Source: CAZCWX01 sp964502465
Lineage (GTDB): Bacteria > Desulfobacterota > Binatia > Bin18
Length of the DNA stretch: 22,114 nucleotides
NCBI GenBank assembly: GCA_964502465.1
Contig: CAZCWX010000209.1
Location: 1 to 22,114, forward strand
Direction: 5' to 3'
In this document: one piece after another, positions 7,587 to 14,542 of the stretch
Numbering within the stretch: position 1 is the first letter of the stretch
Layout of the letters: each line of letters opens with the position of its first letter
Program-made: the position numbers and the translations under genes
Notes under the pieces: model-generated
Database searches by the model: none
What the model was told of the DNA's origin: nothing
What the model saw: the letters and a program-made list of their open reading frames with translations, nothing else

Positions 7587-7722
7587 CCAGTAGCTTGTAG
7601 ACGAATCGGGGAACCGGAGAATCGGGGAAAATCTTTTTTGCCTTTCCCCGGTTCTCGCCCTCTCCGTTTCTCCGATTCTTTTTTTTTCTCCATGCTGGCT
7701 ACTGACTACTGACTACTGGCTA
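7584..7722. repeat. Nested inverted repeat and simple repeat after NHL gene
   Basis: TAGCCAGTAG (7584-7593, starting at the NHL stop codon) and CTACTGGCTA (7713-7722) are perfectly complementary and bracket the terminator. Next to the right arm is a degenerate tandem of ACTGACT / ACTACTG words (7697-7722). TACTGACTACTGGCT at 7707-7721 is the exact complement of the word at 6562-6576. This looks like a small repeat element inserted at or grown from the stop codon. Confidence 0.7.
7603..7687 (+). terminator. Strong intrinsic terminator after NHL gene
   Basis: The inner stem pairs GAGAATCGGGGAAA (7617-7630) with TTTCCCCGGTTCTC (7643-7656), with one G-T wobble and a 12-nt loop. The outer arms GAATCGGGGAACCGGAG (7603-7619) and CTCCGTTTCTCCGATTC (7662-7678) match at 15 of 17 positions. 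A run of nine T (7679-7687) follows immediately. This should end the plus-strand transcript 90-100 nt after the NHL stop and insulate the HMG-CoA lyase gene. Confidence 0.75.
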
Positions 7723-7769
7723 CTACACACCGGCTTCTGACTCCTGACTTCTTTACTATGGAGGTTTCC

Positions 7770-8732
7770 ATGTCGCTACCGAGCAAAGTCAAAATTGTCG
7801 ATCTGACTGCGAGAGATGGTTTGGAAGGGTTTAAACGATTCATTCCGGTGGATTTCCGAGCCGCATTGATCAACCGCCTCACCGATGCGGGTTTTCCGGC
7901 AATCGAAGTGGGCGAATTTGTCAGCCCGAAGGTCATCCCTGCCATGCAGCAGACGGATCAGGTCATCAGGCAGATCAAACAAAAGCCCGGTGTCGAATAC
8001 AGTGCCTTGGTGCCGAATATGCGGGGCTTTAACGATGCCCTGATAGCAGGGGTCACGTACATCACTATCTTTGGCAGTGCTACCGAGTCTTTTAGCCATG
8101 CGAACATTAATTGCTCAATCGAAGAGAGTTTTCAACGCTTTCTCCCGGTCGTGGCGGCAGCAAAGGAAAATGGCATGAAGGTCAGAGGGGCAGTTTCCTG
8201 TGTACTCGGCTGTCCCTTCGAGGGCGAGGTCGATCCGCAGAAAGTCGCAAAGCTCGTCACACGCTTCTCTCAGATGGGTTGTTATGAGATTGCGCTGGGA
8301 GACAGTATCGGCGTTGGCACGCCCAGGTCGGTGAAGGCGCTTATCCAGGCATGTGTTGATGAAGGGGTGCCAGTTTCTCTCTTAACGGCTCATTTCCACA
8401 ACACGTGTGGGATGGCTTTAGCAAACTGCTACGCTGCCATGGAAATGGGTGTCTCGATTATTGAAAGCGCCTGTGGGGGTTTGGGTGGCTGCCCGAATGC
8501 CCCTGGGGCGACTGGCAATCTTGCGTCTGAGGATCTTATCTACATGCTGAACGGCCTCGGCATCGAAACTGGTGTTGACCTCGACACAGCGGTCGCTATT
8601 GGTCAGTGGGCGACCAAAGCGCTGGATCATCGCCTCGACTCAAAGGTCAATGAATCTATCAGCAACCCACATATGACATATTTCGGCAAGGTCAGTCATG
8701 GAGTGAGGCACAATGCCGTAATGACTGTCTAG
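7770..8732 (+). CDS. mvaB: Hydroxymethylglutaryl-CoA lyase family protein
   Basis: This 320-residue TIM-barrel lyase should cleave HMG-CoA to acetyl-CoA and acetoacetate, the end of leucine degradation. The residues known from human HMG-CoA lyase are all present: Arg15-Asp16 in LTARDGLEG, the metal histidines His208 and His210 in AHFHNTCG, the catalytic cysteine Cys241 in GGLGGCPNAPGATGN and Asn250 at the end of that motif. Length is normal. The start at 7770 is favoured over 7758 because GGAGG at 7760-7764 then stands five bases before the ATG; with the earlier start that site would lie inside the gene. It is preceded by the terminator and repeat region, so it needs its own promoter, which I could not identify. 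No other leucine-pathway genes are in the window; the CaiB enzyme is too distant to link. Other HMGL-like aldol lyases are possible but less likely. Confidence 0.92.
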   Translation: MSLPSKVKIVDLTARDGLEGFKRFIPVDFRAALINRLTDAGFPAIEVGEFVSPKVIPAMQQTDQVIRQIKQKPGVEYSALVPNMRGFNDALIAGVTYITIFGSATESFSHANINCSIEESFQRFLPVVAAAKENGMKVRGAVSCVLGCPFEGEVDPQKVAKLVTRFSQMGCYEIALGDSIGVGTPRSVKALIQACVDEGVPVSLLTAHFHNTCGMALANCYAAMEMGVSIIESACGGLGGCPNAPGATGNLASEDLIYMLNGLGIETGVDLDTAVAIGQWATKALDHRLDSKVNESISNPHMTYFGKVSHGVRHNAVMTV

Positions 8733-8761
8733 AGCAGGTTGCAAATGGATTTACCACGAAT

Positions 8762-8784
8762 TGGATTCCCACTTTCGCGGGAAT
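8762..8784. repeat. Half copy of the GGAATGACGG-type repeat
   Basis: TGGATTCCCACTTTCGCGGGAAT matches the right arm of the element at 170-247 (TGGATTCCCACCTGCGCGGGAAT) with only a few differences. The left arm is missing, so this is a truncated copy just after the HMG-CoA lyase gene. Confidence 0.6.
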
Positions 8785-8840
8785 ATTCATGCGCCGGCGG
8801 TGCACCTTTGAGCATGAAAAGATAGGAAGCACCGCGGCTT

Positions 8841-8914
8841 GTCATTGCGAGCGGAGCGAAGCAATCTCATTTTCGGACAGAGATTGCTTGGTCGCTCACG
8901 CTCCTCGCAATGAC
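8841..8914. repeat. 74-nt hairpin repeat GTCATTGCGAG / CTCGCAATGAC
   Basis: GTCATTGCGAG at 8841-8851 pairs with CTCGCAATGAC at 8904-8914, and the inner AAGCAATCT (about 8859-8867) pairs with AGATTGCTT (8881-8889). The loop is about 13 nt. This is a dispersed-repeat type widespread in uncultured bacteria. It lies in the 229-bp gap between convergent genes and could act as a bidirectional 3' structure, but no T-run follows either arm. Confidence 0.7.
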
Positions 8915-8961
8915 GATTCTTCCCTAACTGAACACCATAGGACCACCGTGGAGCGGGGCCC

Positions 8962-9723
8962 CTATTGCGCTATCCAACCACCATCGACTGCCATCGGAAA
9001 ACCTGTCACAAACGAGGCTGCGTCAGAACACAGCCATACGACCGCTTCGGCAATCTCTTCGGGCTTTCCCAAACGTCCGATTGGTTCTCGTGCCGACATC
9101 GTCTCCTCGATTCTGGGGTCCACCTTCAAGCCTCGCTCGAACATCGGCGTACGGATCACCCCAGGACACACCGCATTCACCCGTATGCCTGCCTTAGCAT
9201 ACTCCAGTGCCGCGGTTTTTGTGAGGCCAACCACACCATGCTTCGCAGCCACATAGGCGGGGCCGCTGCGAAAACCGACCAGACCAGCCACTGAAGCGGT
9301 GTTGACGATTGCTCCGCCCCCTTGCTTGAGCATCTGCTGGATCTCACATTTCATACACAACCATACCCCCGTGAGGTTAATGGCAATGACCCGATCCCAC
9401 TGGGCTGGGGTATAATCCGAGGTCTTCGCTGCGGCTCCAGCAATGCCCGCATTGTTAAAAGCATAGTCAAGTCGTCCATAGGTATCGACGGTATGTTTCA
9501 CCATCGCTTCCACTTCGGCTGCCTGGGTAACGTCTGTCTTGACGAAAATGGCCGCGCCTCCCCCATGCTTGATGCGTGTGACCGTCTCTTCACCACCTTC
9601 GACGATCACATCGGCAATCACCACTTTTGCCCCTTCCCGTGCAAAAGCGAGCGCCGTTGCTTGACCGATCCCTGATCCACCGCCGGTGATGAGTGCAATT
9701 TTTCCCTCTACCCGTCCTGCCAT
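8962..9723 (-). CDS. SDR-family NAD(P)-dependent oxidoreductase
   Basis: This 253-residue classical short-chain dehydrogenase has the cofactor motif TGGGSGIG at residues 13-20, NNAG at 90-93, Asn116, Ser144 in NTASVAG, Tyr157 and Lys161 in YVAAKHG, and PGVIRTPM after the active site. Together these give the complete Asn-Ser-Tyr-Lys tetrad. Asp38 after the second strand (VVIAD) favours NAD over NADP in this family. The start is set by AAGGAGGAAAACA before the ATG at 9723. It lies 96 nt after a VOC gene on the same strand, a spacing that allows an operon. The substrate is not readable; 3-oxoacyl reductase, glucose dehydrogenase and steroid or cyclitol dehydrogenase names are all used for similar sequences. 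Confidence 0.93.
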   Translation of the reverse strand: MAGRVEGKIALITGGGSGIGQATALAFAREGAKVVIADVIVEGGEETVTRIKHGGGAAIFVKTDVTQAAEVEAMVKHTVDTYGRLDYAFNNAGIAGAAAKTSDYTPAQWDRVIAINLTGVWLCMKCEIQQMLKQGGGAIVNTASVAGLVGFRSGPAYVAAKHGVVGLTKTAALEYAKAGIRVNAVCPGVIRTPMFERGLKVDPRIEETMSAREPIGRLGKPEEIAEAVVWLCSDAASFVTGFPMAVDGGWIAQ

Positions 9724-9819
9724 TGTTTTCCTCCTTCTTCGTCACATGCTCTCTGTCAATCGTTTTCCACAGCGGCCCTGACGCCGCGAAGCAAAGATAG
9801 GAACGTCAATGGGATCGCT

Positions 9820-10224
9820 TTATTGAGCGATTTCGTCATAACCGCGCCCATGAAACTCAATCAGGCAGAACCCGTGACCAAAAGGGTCGGCCATGTAAGC
9901 AATGCGGCCCCACTTGTGAGTCTCGATCTCTTTTTCGAGCCGTGCCCCTGCTGTTATGGCCGTCTGCGTTGCTGTCTCAATGTCTTCGACGACGAAGTCA
10001 AAATGTACGGGCGTCCAGTGACGCGCATAAGTTCGCCGCTGTGACGTGGTGATCGAAGCGACTGTGCCTGCGGCCTTCGCCAGTAAATAGAATGGTGCCG
10101 AGCTCCCAAGCATTTCGACGCCAAAGTCACCGAAGCGCCGTCCCACCCTCAATCCGAATGCAACGCTATAGAACTCGATCGCCTTGTCGAGATCATCCAC
10201 ATCGATGTTGACGAGCAGTTGCAT
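9820..10224 (-). CDS. VOC-superfamily protein
   Basis: This 134-residue vicinal oxygen chelate fold protein opens with LLVNIDVDDLDKAIEFY, has HFDFVVEDIETA at the start of the second half and ends with YMADPFGHGFCLIEFHGRG. His74 and Glu123 fall at expected metal positions, but the first-strand position has Asn6 rather than His or Gln. It may therefore bind metal atypically or act as a binding protein, like some bleomycin-resistance-type members. AGGAG stands five bases before the ATG at 10224. It precedes the SDR gene on the same strand and may be co-transcribed. It is not closely similar to the VOC protein at 6093, so the two do not look like recent duplicates. Function unknown. Confidence 0.85.
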   Translation of the reverse strand: MQLLVNIDVDDLDKAIEFYSVAFGLRVGRRFGDFGVEMLGSSAPFYLLAKAAGTVASITTSQRRTYARHWTPVHFDFVVEDIETATQTAITAGARLEKEIETHKWGRIAYMADPFGHGFCLIEFHGRGYDEIAQ

Positions 10225-10258
10225 ACGCTCTCCTGATGATGATATCCACCTCTTAATT

Positions 10259-10421
10259 CTCAGAGGGTGCTGAAAAACCCCGCTTCACCCTTCGACAAGC
10301 CTGTCCTGAGCGGAGCCGAAGGGCTCAGGGCGAACGGGCCGGAGGTTGAAACCGTTGCGGATTTTCCGTTCGTGCTGAGCCTGTCGAAGCACGAAGACCG
10401 ACTTCTTAGACACGCTCTCAG
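10259..10421. repeat. MITE-like element of about 163 bp at a MaoC stop codon
   Basis: The ends CTCAGAGGGTGCTGAAAAA (10259-10277) and, on the other strand, CTGAGAGCGTGTCTAAGAA (10403-10421) match at 13 of 19 positions, forming imperfect terminal inverted repeats. Inside are two oppositely oriented copies of the TTCGACA(A/G)GC...GAACGG family (10288-10336 and 10365-10395). The left copy carries an extra internal palindrome, CCCTTCG...CGAAGGG. The right end overlaps the TGA stop (10418-10420) of the MaoC gene. No transposase is encoded, so any movement would be non-autonomous. Confidence 0.6.
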
Positions 10422-10939
10422 TATCCCGCCGCTTCGTATGGACCGAGACCTCGCTTGTAAATCAGCAGACGCCGCTCGAATGAGCAGACTTCTTCACCAC
10501 GTTGGTTCACCGCGCGGGTTTTCACGTGGAGCAACGCCTGGTCGGGACGCGATTGCGATTCGCGCGTACCGAGGATTTCTGATTCCGCGTAGACGGTGTC
10601 ACCGGAACGAACCGGATGCGGGAACTGCACGTTTTTCCAACCGAGATTGGCGACGACTTTATTAAAGGTCTTCGTCGTCAGCGCTGTCACGACAGTGAGG
10701 ATCCACGGTTCACCAATGAGTTGCTCTCCACCATACGCTTGTTCATTGTAAAACAAGTCGGCGTTGCGCATGGTCAGGTCCGCCGAGCGCATGATGTGCG
10801 CGCGGTTTTCCTCGGCGGTCACAGTTCGCCCAGGACGATGTTCAAACACCTGCCCGACCTCAAAGTCCTCAAAGTTGACCCCAGCGATTTCGATGAAAAC
10901 ATTGTCCGCCAGTTTACGATGGGAGTAGAGATTAGCCAT
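10418..10939 (-). CDS. MaoC-like hotdog protein, distal member of tandem pair
   Basis: This 173-residue single-hotdog MaoC-like protein has VNFEDFEVGQVFEHRPGRTVTAEEN near the N-terminus, RSGDTVYAESEILGTRESQS in the middle and LLIYKRGLGPYEAAGY at the end. It is a clear paralogue of the next gene, which shares FEDFxVGQxFxHRPGxTV, GDTxYAESEI and LIYKRGxxPxExAGY. The family hydrates enoyl-CoA esters ((R)-specific or mesaconyl-type). The usual catalytic Asp-His motif (D.NP.H) is not visible: the aligned segment reads RNADLFYNEQAYG, with Phe in place of His. The start at 10939 lacks a strong ribosome site; the longer frame to 11026 would begin inside the upstream gene and run through simple repeats, so I prefer 10939. 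The stop codon lies inside the right end of a MITE-like repeat. Confidence 0.85.
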   Translation of the reverse strand: MANLYSHRKLADNVFIEIAGVNFEDFEVGQVFEHRPGRTVTAEENRAHIMRSADLTMRNADLFYNEQAYGGEQLIGEPWILTVVTALTTKTFNKVVANLGWKNVQFPHPVRSGDTVYAESEILGTRESQSRPDQALLHVKTRAVNQRGEEVCSFERRLLIYKRGLGPYEAAGY

Positions 10940-10954
10940 AGGGGATTTCTCATG

Positions 10955-10982
10955 CGTTTCACGTTTCAGGATTCTCGTTTCA
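10955..10982. repeat. Heptamer CGTTTCA repeated three times
   Basis: CGTTTCA occurs at 10955, 10962 and 10976 in the short gap between the two MaoC genes (TGAAACG on the coding strand), just before the start of the distal gene. It looks like slippage-derived simple repeat and probably explains why the distal frame is open further upstream than the real start. Confidence 0.6.
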
Positions 10983-11006
10983 CGCTTTTTGCTCTCGCCC
11001 TGCGCC

Positions 11007-11534
11007 CTAGTACCCGGCTTTCTCAAACGGCGAGTGCCCTCGCTTGTAGATCAGCATGTCGTACTCCATGGTGCACACCATCTTTCCGTCTTGATTAAAG
11101 CCTTTCGTCACGACAGTCAGCTTTCCACAGGAGGGATCATTCACAACATCAGCCTTCGCTTTGATCTCACTCTCGGCATAGAGGGTATCGCCGCCGAAGA
11201 CGGGGTATGTCATAGTCAGGTCAGCCCACCCGAGCAGACGTTTTCTTTTGGCGAAGGTTTTCCACCCGAGACCAATCATGCGTTGGAACGTGATCGTGCT
11301 GACCAGCAGCGGTTTTTTCCACTCTGTTTGCGCGGCGTACTGCGCGTCGAAGTGGAGCATCGCTTGATTCAGGGAATCCATCGACTCTTCCACGTTGTCC
11401 TGCTGCGAAACAGTTTGTCCCGGACGATGTTTAAAGATCTGCCCGACTTGGAAGTCCTCAAAATCCAGCCCGTAGCGTTCTCGGTAGCGGTTCTTACCTA
11501 CTTTCACATGTGAGGGAAATGCAAATTCGGCCAT
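11007..11534 (-). CDS. MaoC-like hotdog protein, proximal member of tandem pair
   Basis: This 175-residue hotdog-fold protein is paralogous to the gene directly downstream (67 nt between this stop and the preferred downstream start). It has YGLDFEDFQVGQIFKHRPGQTV, then LNQAMLHFDAQYA, WADLTMTYPVFGGDTLYAESEI and LIYKRGHSPFEKAGY. LHFDAQYA retains the histidine of the (R)-hydratase active-site segment, but the aspartate of the D.NP.H dyad is replaced (N or Q at the aligned position). In the known ChsH1-ChsH2 pair of mycobacteria, two small MaoC-like chains combine and only one carries catalytic residues; a similar heteromer is plausible here. The start has GGAGAG and AAAAAGG upstream of the ATG at 11534. 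It lies 89 nt after clpA on the same strand, with a hairpin in between. The substrate is unknown. Confidence 0.87.
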   Translation of the reverse strand: MAEFAFPSHVKVGKNRYRERYGLDFEDFQVGQIFKHRPGQTVSQQDNVEESMDSLNQAMLHFDAQYAAQTEWKKPLLVSTITFQRMIGLGWKTFAKRKRLLGWADLTMTYPVFGGDTLYAESEIKAKADVVNDPSCGKLTVVTKGFNQDGKMVCTMEYDMLIYKRGHSPFEKAGY

Positions 11535-11570
11535 GCCTTTTTCTCTCCCCTACTCTCCCTTTTATGCAAC

Positions 11571-11595
11571 AGCGGCAGGCAGAGGTCCTGCCGCT
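11571..11595 (-). other. 9-bp perfect hairpin between clpA and MaoC genes
   Basis: AGCGGCAGG (11571-11579) and CCTGCCGCT (11587-11595) form a perfect GC-rich stem with a 7-nt loop, 28 nt after the clpA stop. On the minus strand no T-run follows (GTTGCATAAAAG), so it is not a textbook intrinsic terminator. It may stabilise the clpA mRNA end or partly separate clpA from the MaoC pair. Confidence 0.5.
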
Positions 11596-11623
11596 CAGAC
11601 TGCCCTGACAAGAATCTGGGAAA

Positions 11624-13948
11624 TTACGAATGCAGAGCGGGCGCGTGTTTCCTCTTTGACCCCGCTACCTCCTCATCTTGCACTTTGCCTTCTTCATTCT
11701 TCGTGTATTGAAACGTCAGCCCGTCCGTACCCAGGTCGATTTCCACCTCTCCGCCATCCTGCAATTTGCCGAACAGAATCTCGTCGGCCAGGACCAGTTT
11801 CACTTCTTTTTGGATCAGGCGAGCCATCGGTCGCGCCCCGTAGGTGGTATCGTACCCCTTTTCTGCCAGATAACGGCGAGCCGCCGGCATCAGCGTAATA
11901 GAGACTTTCTTCTCGCTGAGTTGCTGTACCAGTTCGTTCATGAACTTCTCTACCACGCGCTCGACCGCTTCATGCGTTAAGGTACCAAAGGTCACCGTCG
12001 CATCCAGACGGTTGCGAAATTCTGGACTAAAGAGTTTTTCCAGCGCTTGCTCGCCTTTGTTGGCATTCGAGCGCTCACCAAAGCCAATCGCTGCCGACGC
12101 CATCTCCCGTGCACCAGCATTACTGGTCATGATCAGGATGACATGGCGGAAGTCGGCCTTCTTGCCGTTATTGTCGGTTAGCGTGGCATGGTCCATCACC
12201 TGCAGCAGGATGTTGAACAGGTCAGGATGGGCTTTTTCGATCTCGTCCAGCAGCAACACCGAGTGAGGATTCCGCGTAATCGCCTCGGTCAAGAGTCCAC
12301 CCTGATCGAAGCCCACGTACCCCGGTGGCGCACCGATCAACCGCGAAACCGTATGCTTCTCCATGTACTCGCTCATATCGAATCGGAGGAACTGCAGGCC
12401 CAGGGTTGCCGCTAACTGCTTGGCCACCTCGGTCTTGCCTACTCCAGTTGGACCAGAAAACAGGAACGACCCAACCGGTTTCTCCGGCGAACCGAGCCCA
12501 GCGCGGGACATTCTGATCGCAGTCACAACCGTCTCGATCGCCTTGTCCTGCCCAAACACGACCCGTCTCAAGTCTCCCTCAAGATTCTGCAGGCGTTCTT
12601 TGTCTGAAACAGAGACACTCCGTGGCGGGATGCGTGCGATTTTCGCCACAACGGCCTCAATGTCCGTATCCTGGATAGTCTTCTCCTCCGTGGCAGGCTT
12701 GAGTTTAAAAGACGCTCCCACTTCGTCGATGACATCGATTGCTTTGTCTGGCAGAAACCGGTCATTAATATACTTGGCCGACAGTTCGGCTGCGGCGCGG
12801 ATAGCGTCTGGGGTATAGGTCACTTCATGGTGTTTTTCATAATGCGACTTCAGCCCTTCGAGGATCTGTACCGTCTCGTCGATACTCGGTTCGTGCACTT
12901 CAATTTTTTGGAACCGGCGCGCTAAGGCGCGGTCGCGCTCAAAGTAGCTGCGATACTCATGGTATGTCGTCGCGCCGATACAGCGGAGCGTTCCAGAGGC
13001 AAGAGCAGGCTTAAGAATGTTTGAGGCATCCATCGAACCGCCGCTGGTTGCGCCCGCGCCGACGATGGTATGAATTTCATCGATGAACAAAATAGCCTGA
13101 GGCTGTTTCTTCAGCGCATTGAGGACGGCTTTAAGGCGTTCTTCAAACTGGCCCCGGAACTTTGTGCCCGCCAGTACCGCGCCCATATCGAGCGAGTAAA
13201 TCGTGGCATTTTTGATCGCGTCAGGAACCTCACCGTGGGCGATTTTCAGGGCCAGTCCATCGACAATTGCGGTCTTGCCCACACCCGAGTCTCCTACGTA
13301 GATAGGATTGTTTTTACGCCGCCGGCACAATACGTGAATCGTGCGCTCCAGTTCAGTGGCCCGACCAATCAGCGGGTCGATCAGTCCATCTTTGGCACGT
13401 TGGACCAAATTCGCGGCGAATGCCTCCAGCGGGTTGCGCACTGGACGCGGTTCGTCCTCATCCTCGACGGGACCCCCATCCGCCCGAGAAGCCGATTCTT
13501 CCTCCTCGGCAGGAATTTTCGAGATACCGTGAGAGATATAGTTCAGCACATCCAGCCGAGAGATGCCTTGCTTCTCCAGCAGGTACAGTGCATGGCTGTT
13601 CTCCTCGCGGAACAAGGCAACGAGGAGGTTTCGCCCTTCGATCACTTCTTTGCCGCTGGACTGCACGTGTGCCGCGGCACGCTGCAGCACCCGCTGAAAC
13701 CCCAGCGTCTGCACTGGCTCGGCATCCTCGCCCTCCGGTAACTGATCCAGGTTCTCCAGGAAGAAGGACTCCAGGTCGCGCTGTAGGGTTTTGACATTGC
13801 CACCACAGTTGCGAATGATCTCGGCCACGGTCTCGTCAAATAGGAGCGCGTATAACACATGCTCAAGACACAGAAACTCGTGACGACGTTTTTTGGCTTC
13901 TTTGATGGCCAGGGTAAGGGAAATTTCTAGCTCTCGACTGAGTCGCAT
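11624..13948 (-). CDS. clpA: ATP-dependent Clp protease ATP-binding subunit ClpA
   Basis: This 774-residue AAA+ unfoldase feeds proteins into the ClpP chamber. The double Clp N-domain spans about residues 1-145 and is followed by an acidic linker (about 147-168). AAA-1 has Walker A GDSGVGKT at 219-226 and Walker B ILFIDE at 286-291. AAA-2 has Walker A GPTGVGKT at 499-506 and Walker B VLLLDE at 564-569. The ClpP-docking loop IGF is at 621-623, and there is no ClpB/ClpC-type middle coiled coil, which marks it as ClpA. The C-terminal D2-small domain ends with a short charged tail. The ATG at 13948 is preceded by AGAGGAGAG. It follows clpS by 24 nt in the same direction, so the adaptor and unfoldase are made together. 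clpP is not in the window. No missing residues seen. Confidence 0.97.
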   Translation of the reverse strand: MRLSRELEISLTLAIKEAKKRRHEFLCLEHVLYALLFDETVAEIIRNCGGNVKTLQRDLESFFLENLDQLPEGEDAEPVQTLGFQRVLQRAAAHVQSSGKEVIEGRNLLVALFREENSHALYLLEKQGISRLDVLNYISHGISKIPAEEEESASRADGGPVEDEDEPRPVRNPLEAFAANLVQRAKDGLIDPLIGRATELERTIHVLCRRRKNNPIYVGDSGVGKTAIVDGLALKIAHGEVPDAIKNATIYSLDMGAVLAGTKFRGQFEERLKAVLNALKKQPQAILFIDEIHTIVGAGATSGGSMDASNILKPALASGTLRCIGATTYHEYRSYFERDRALARRFQKIEVHEPSIDETVQILEGLKSHYEKHHEVTYTPDAIRAAAELSAKYINDRFLPDKAIDVIDEVGASFKLKPATEEKTIQDTDIEAVVAKIARIPPRSVSVSDKERLQNLEGDLRRVVFGQDKAIETVVTAIRMSRAGLGSPEKPVGSFLFSGPTGVGKTEVAKQLAATLGLQFLRFDMSEYMEKHTVSRLIGAPPGYVGFDQGGLLTEAITRNPHSVLLLDEIEKAHPDLFNILLQVMDHATLTDNNGKKADFRHVILIMTSNAGAREMASAAIGFGERSNANKGEQALEKLFSPEFRNRLDATVTFGTLTHEAVERVVEKFMNELVQQLSEKKVSITLMPAARRYLAEKGYDTTYGARPMARLIQKEVKLVLADEILFGKLQDGGEVEIDLGTDGLTFQYTKNEEGKVQDEEVAGSKRKHAPALHS

Positions 13949-13972
13949 ACTCAGACTCTCCTCTGAATTCAG

Positions 13973-14296
13973 TTACGCTTCTTCCATACTGCACTTCAAG
14001 GGATATTCGTACTTCTTGGCCAACTCATGGACTTGATCCACTTTAGTTTCGGCCACCTCATAGGTATAGACCCCAGCCACGCCAATTCCCTTGCGGTGGA
14101 CGTGCAGCATGATCTGCGTCGCTTTCGTAAGCGGGTGATGAAACACGGACTGTAAGACGTACACGACAAACTCCATCGTGGTGTAGTCATCATTGTGCAG
14201 CAAGACTTTGTAGAGTGGCGGTTTCTTGAGCTTTTTCTCGGTTTCAGTGACAACCCCACGGTCCAGATCATTCTCGTTCTCGTCCCGGTTACGCAT
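13973..14296 (-). CDS. clpS: ATP-dependent Clp protease adaptor ClpS
   Basis: This 107-residue adaptor delivers N-degron substrates (Leu, Phe, Tyr or Trp at the N-terminus) to ClpA. After a charged flexible N-terminus (1-26) comes the folded core: VLLHNDDYTTMEFV at 31-44, MLHVHRKG at 63-70 and YEVAETKVDQVHEL at 79-92. Asn35-Asp36-Asp37 and His67 match the N-degron pocket residues of E. coli ClpS, and Met41 matches its gatekeeper methionine. The segment AGVYTYEVAETKV is the ClpA N-domain-binding face. The start at 14296 has GAGGAT upstream. It is the first gene of the clpS-clpA operon and is divergent from pepN, with a good promoter candidate at 14334-14362. The length is normal. Confidence 0.95.
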   Translation of the reverse strand: MRNRDENENDLDRGVVTETEKKLKKPPLYKVLLHNDDYTTMEFVVYVLQSVFHHPLTKATQIMLHVHRKGIGVAGVYTYEVAETKVDQVHELAKKYEYPLKCSMEEA

Positions 14297-14333
14297 AGTA
14301 TCCTCGCTGCCCCCTGAGTACTCTCCTTATGTT

Positions 14334-14362
14334 TCCATACCGCGATCAACCGGCAGGGTCAA
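14334..14362 (-). promoter_or_regulatory. Sigma70-type promoter for clpS-clpA
   Basis: On the minus strand, TTGACC (14362-14357), a 17-nt spacer and TATGGA (14339-14334) form a promoter of standard geometry. Transcription would start near 14327, giving a leader of about 30 nt before clpS. The remaining 180 bp toward pepN contain the small palindrome GCCAGCGGCTGGC (14423-14435) but no clear pepN promoter. Confidence 0.55.
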
Positions 14363-14542
14363 TTGAAGCAGTTCTCAACTGTCAGTTCTTTATCCTCAGC
14401 AAACCATAAAAAGCTGTCACCCGCCAGCGGCTGGCCTCTAGCCATAAAGATGTGTTTGCCAAGAGTAGTCGGTTTCTGGTATCCCTGACTCCTACGCTGA
14501 TAACTGATAGCTAAAAGCTCAACGCTTTTCCATGGAGCCATT

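Noticed and set aside
7697..7722. Tandem ACTGACT words as a CRISPR-like array
   Set aside because: The units are 7-10 nt, degenerate and contiguous without spacers, so this is simple repeat, not CRISPR.
13070..13741. 223-residue plus-strand frame opposite clpA
   Set aside because: It is antisense to the conserved first AAA domain and linker of ClpA; the open frame follows from codon bias.
14456..14503. TTGCCA with TATCCC, or TGATAA, as the pepN promoter
   Set aside because: Both -10 candidates are weak or lack a matching -35; the spacing for the first is 18 nt with only half of the -10 bases matching.
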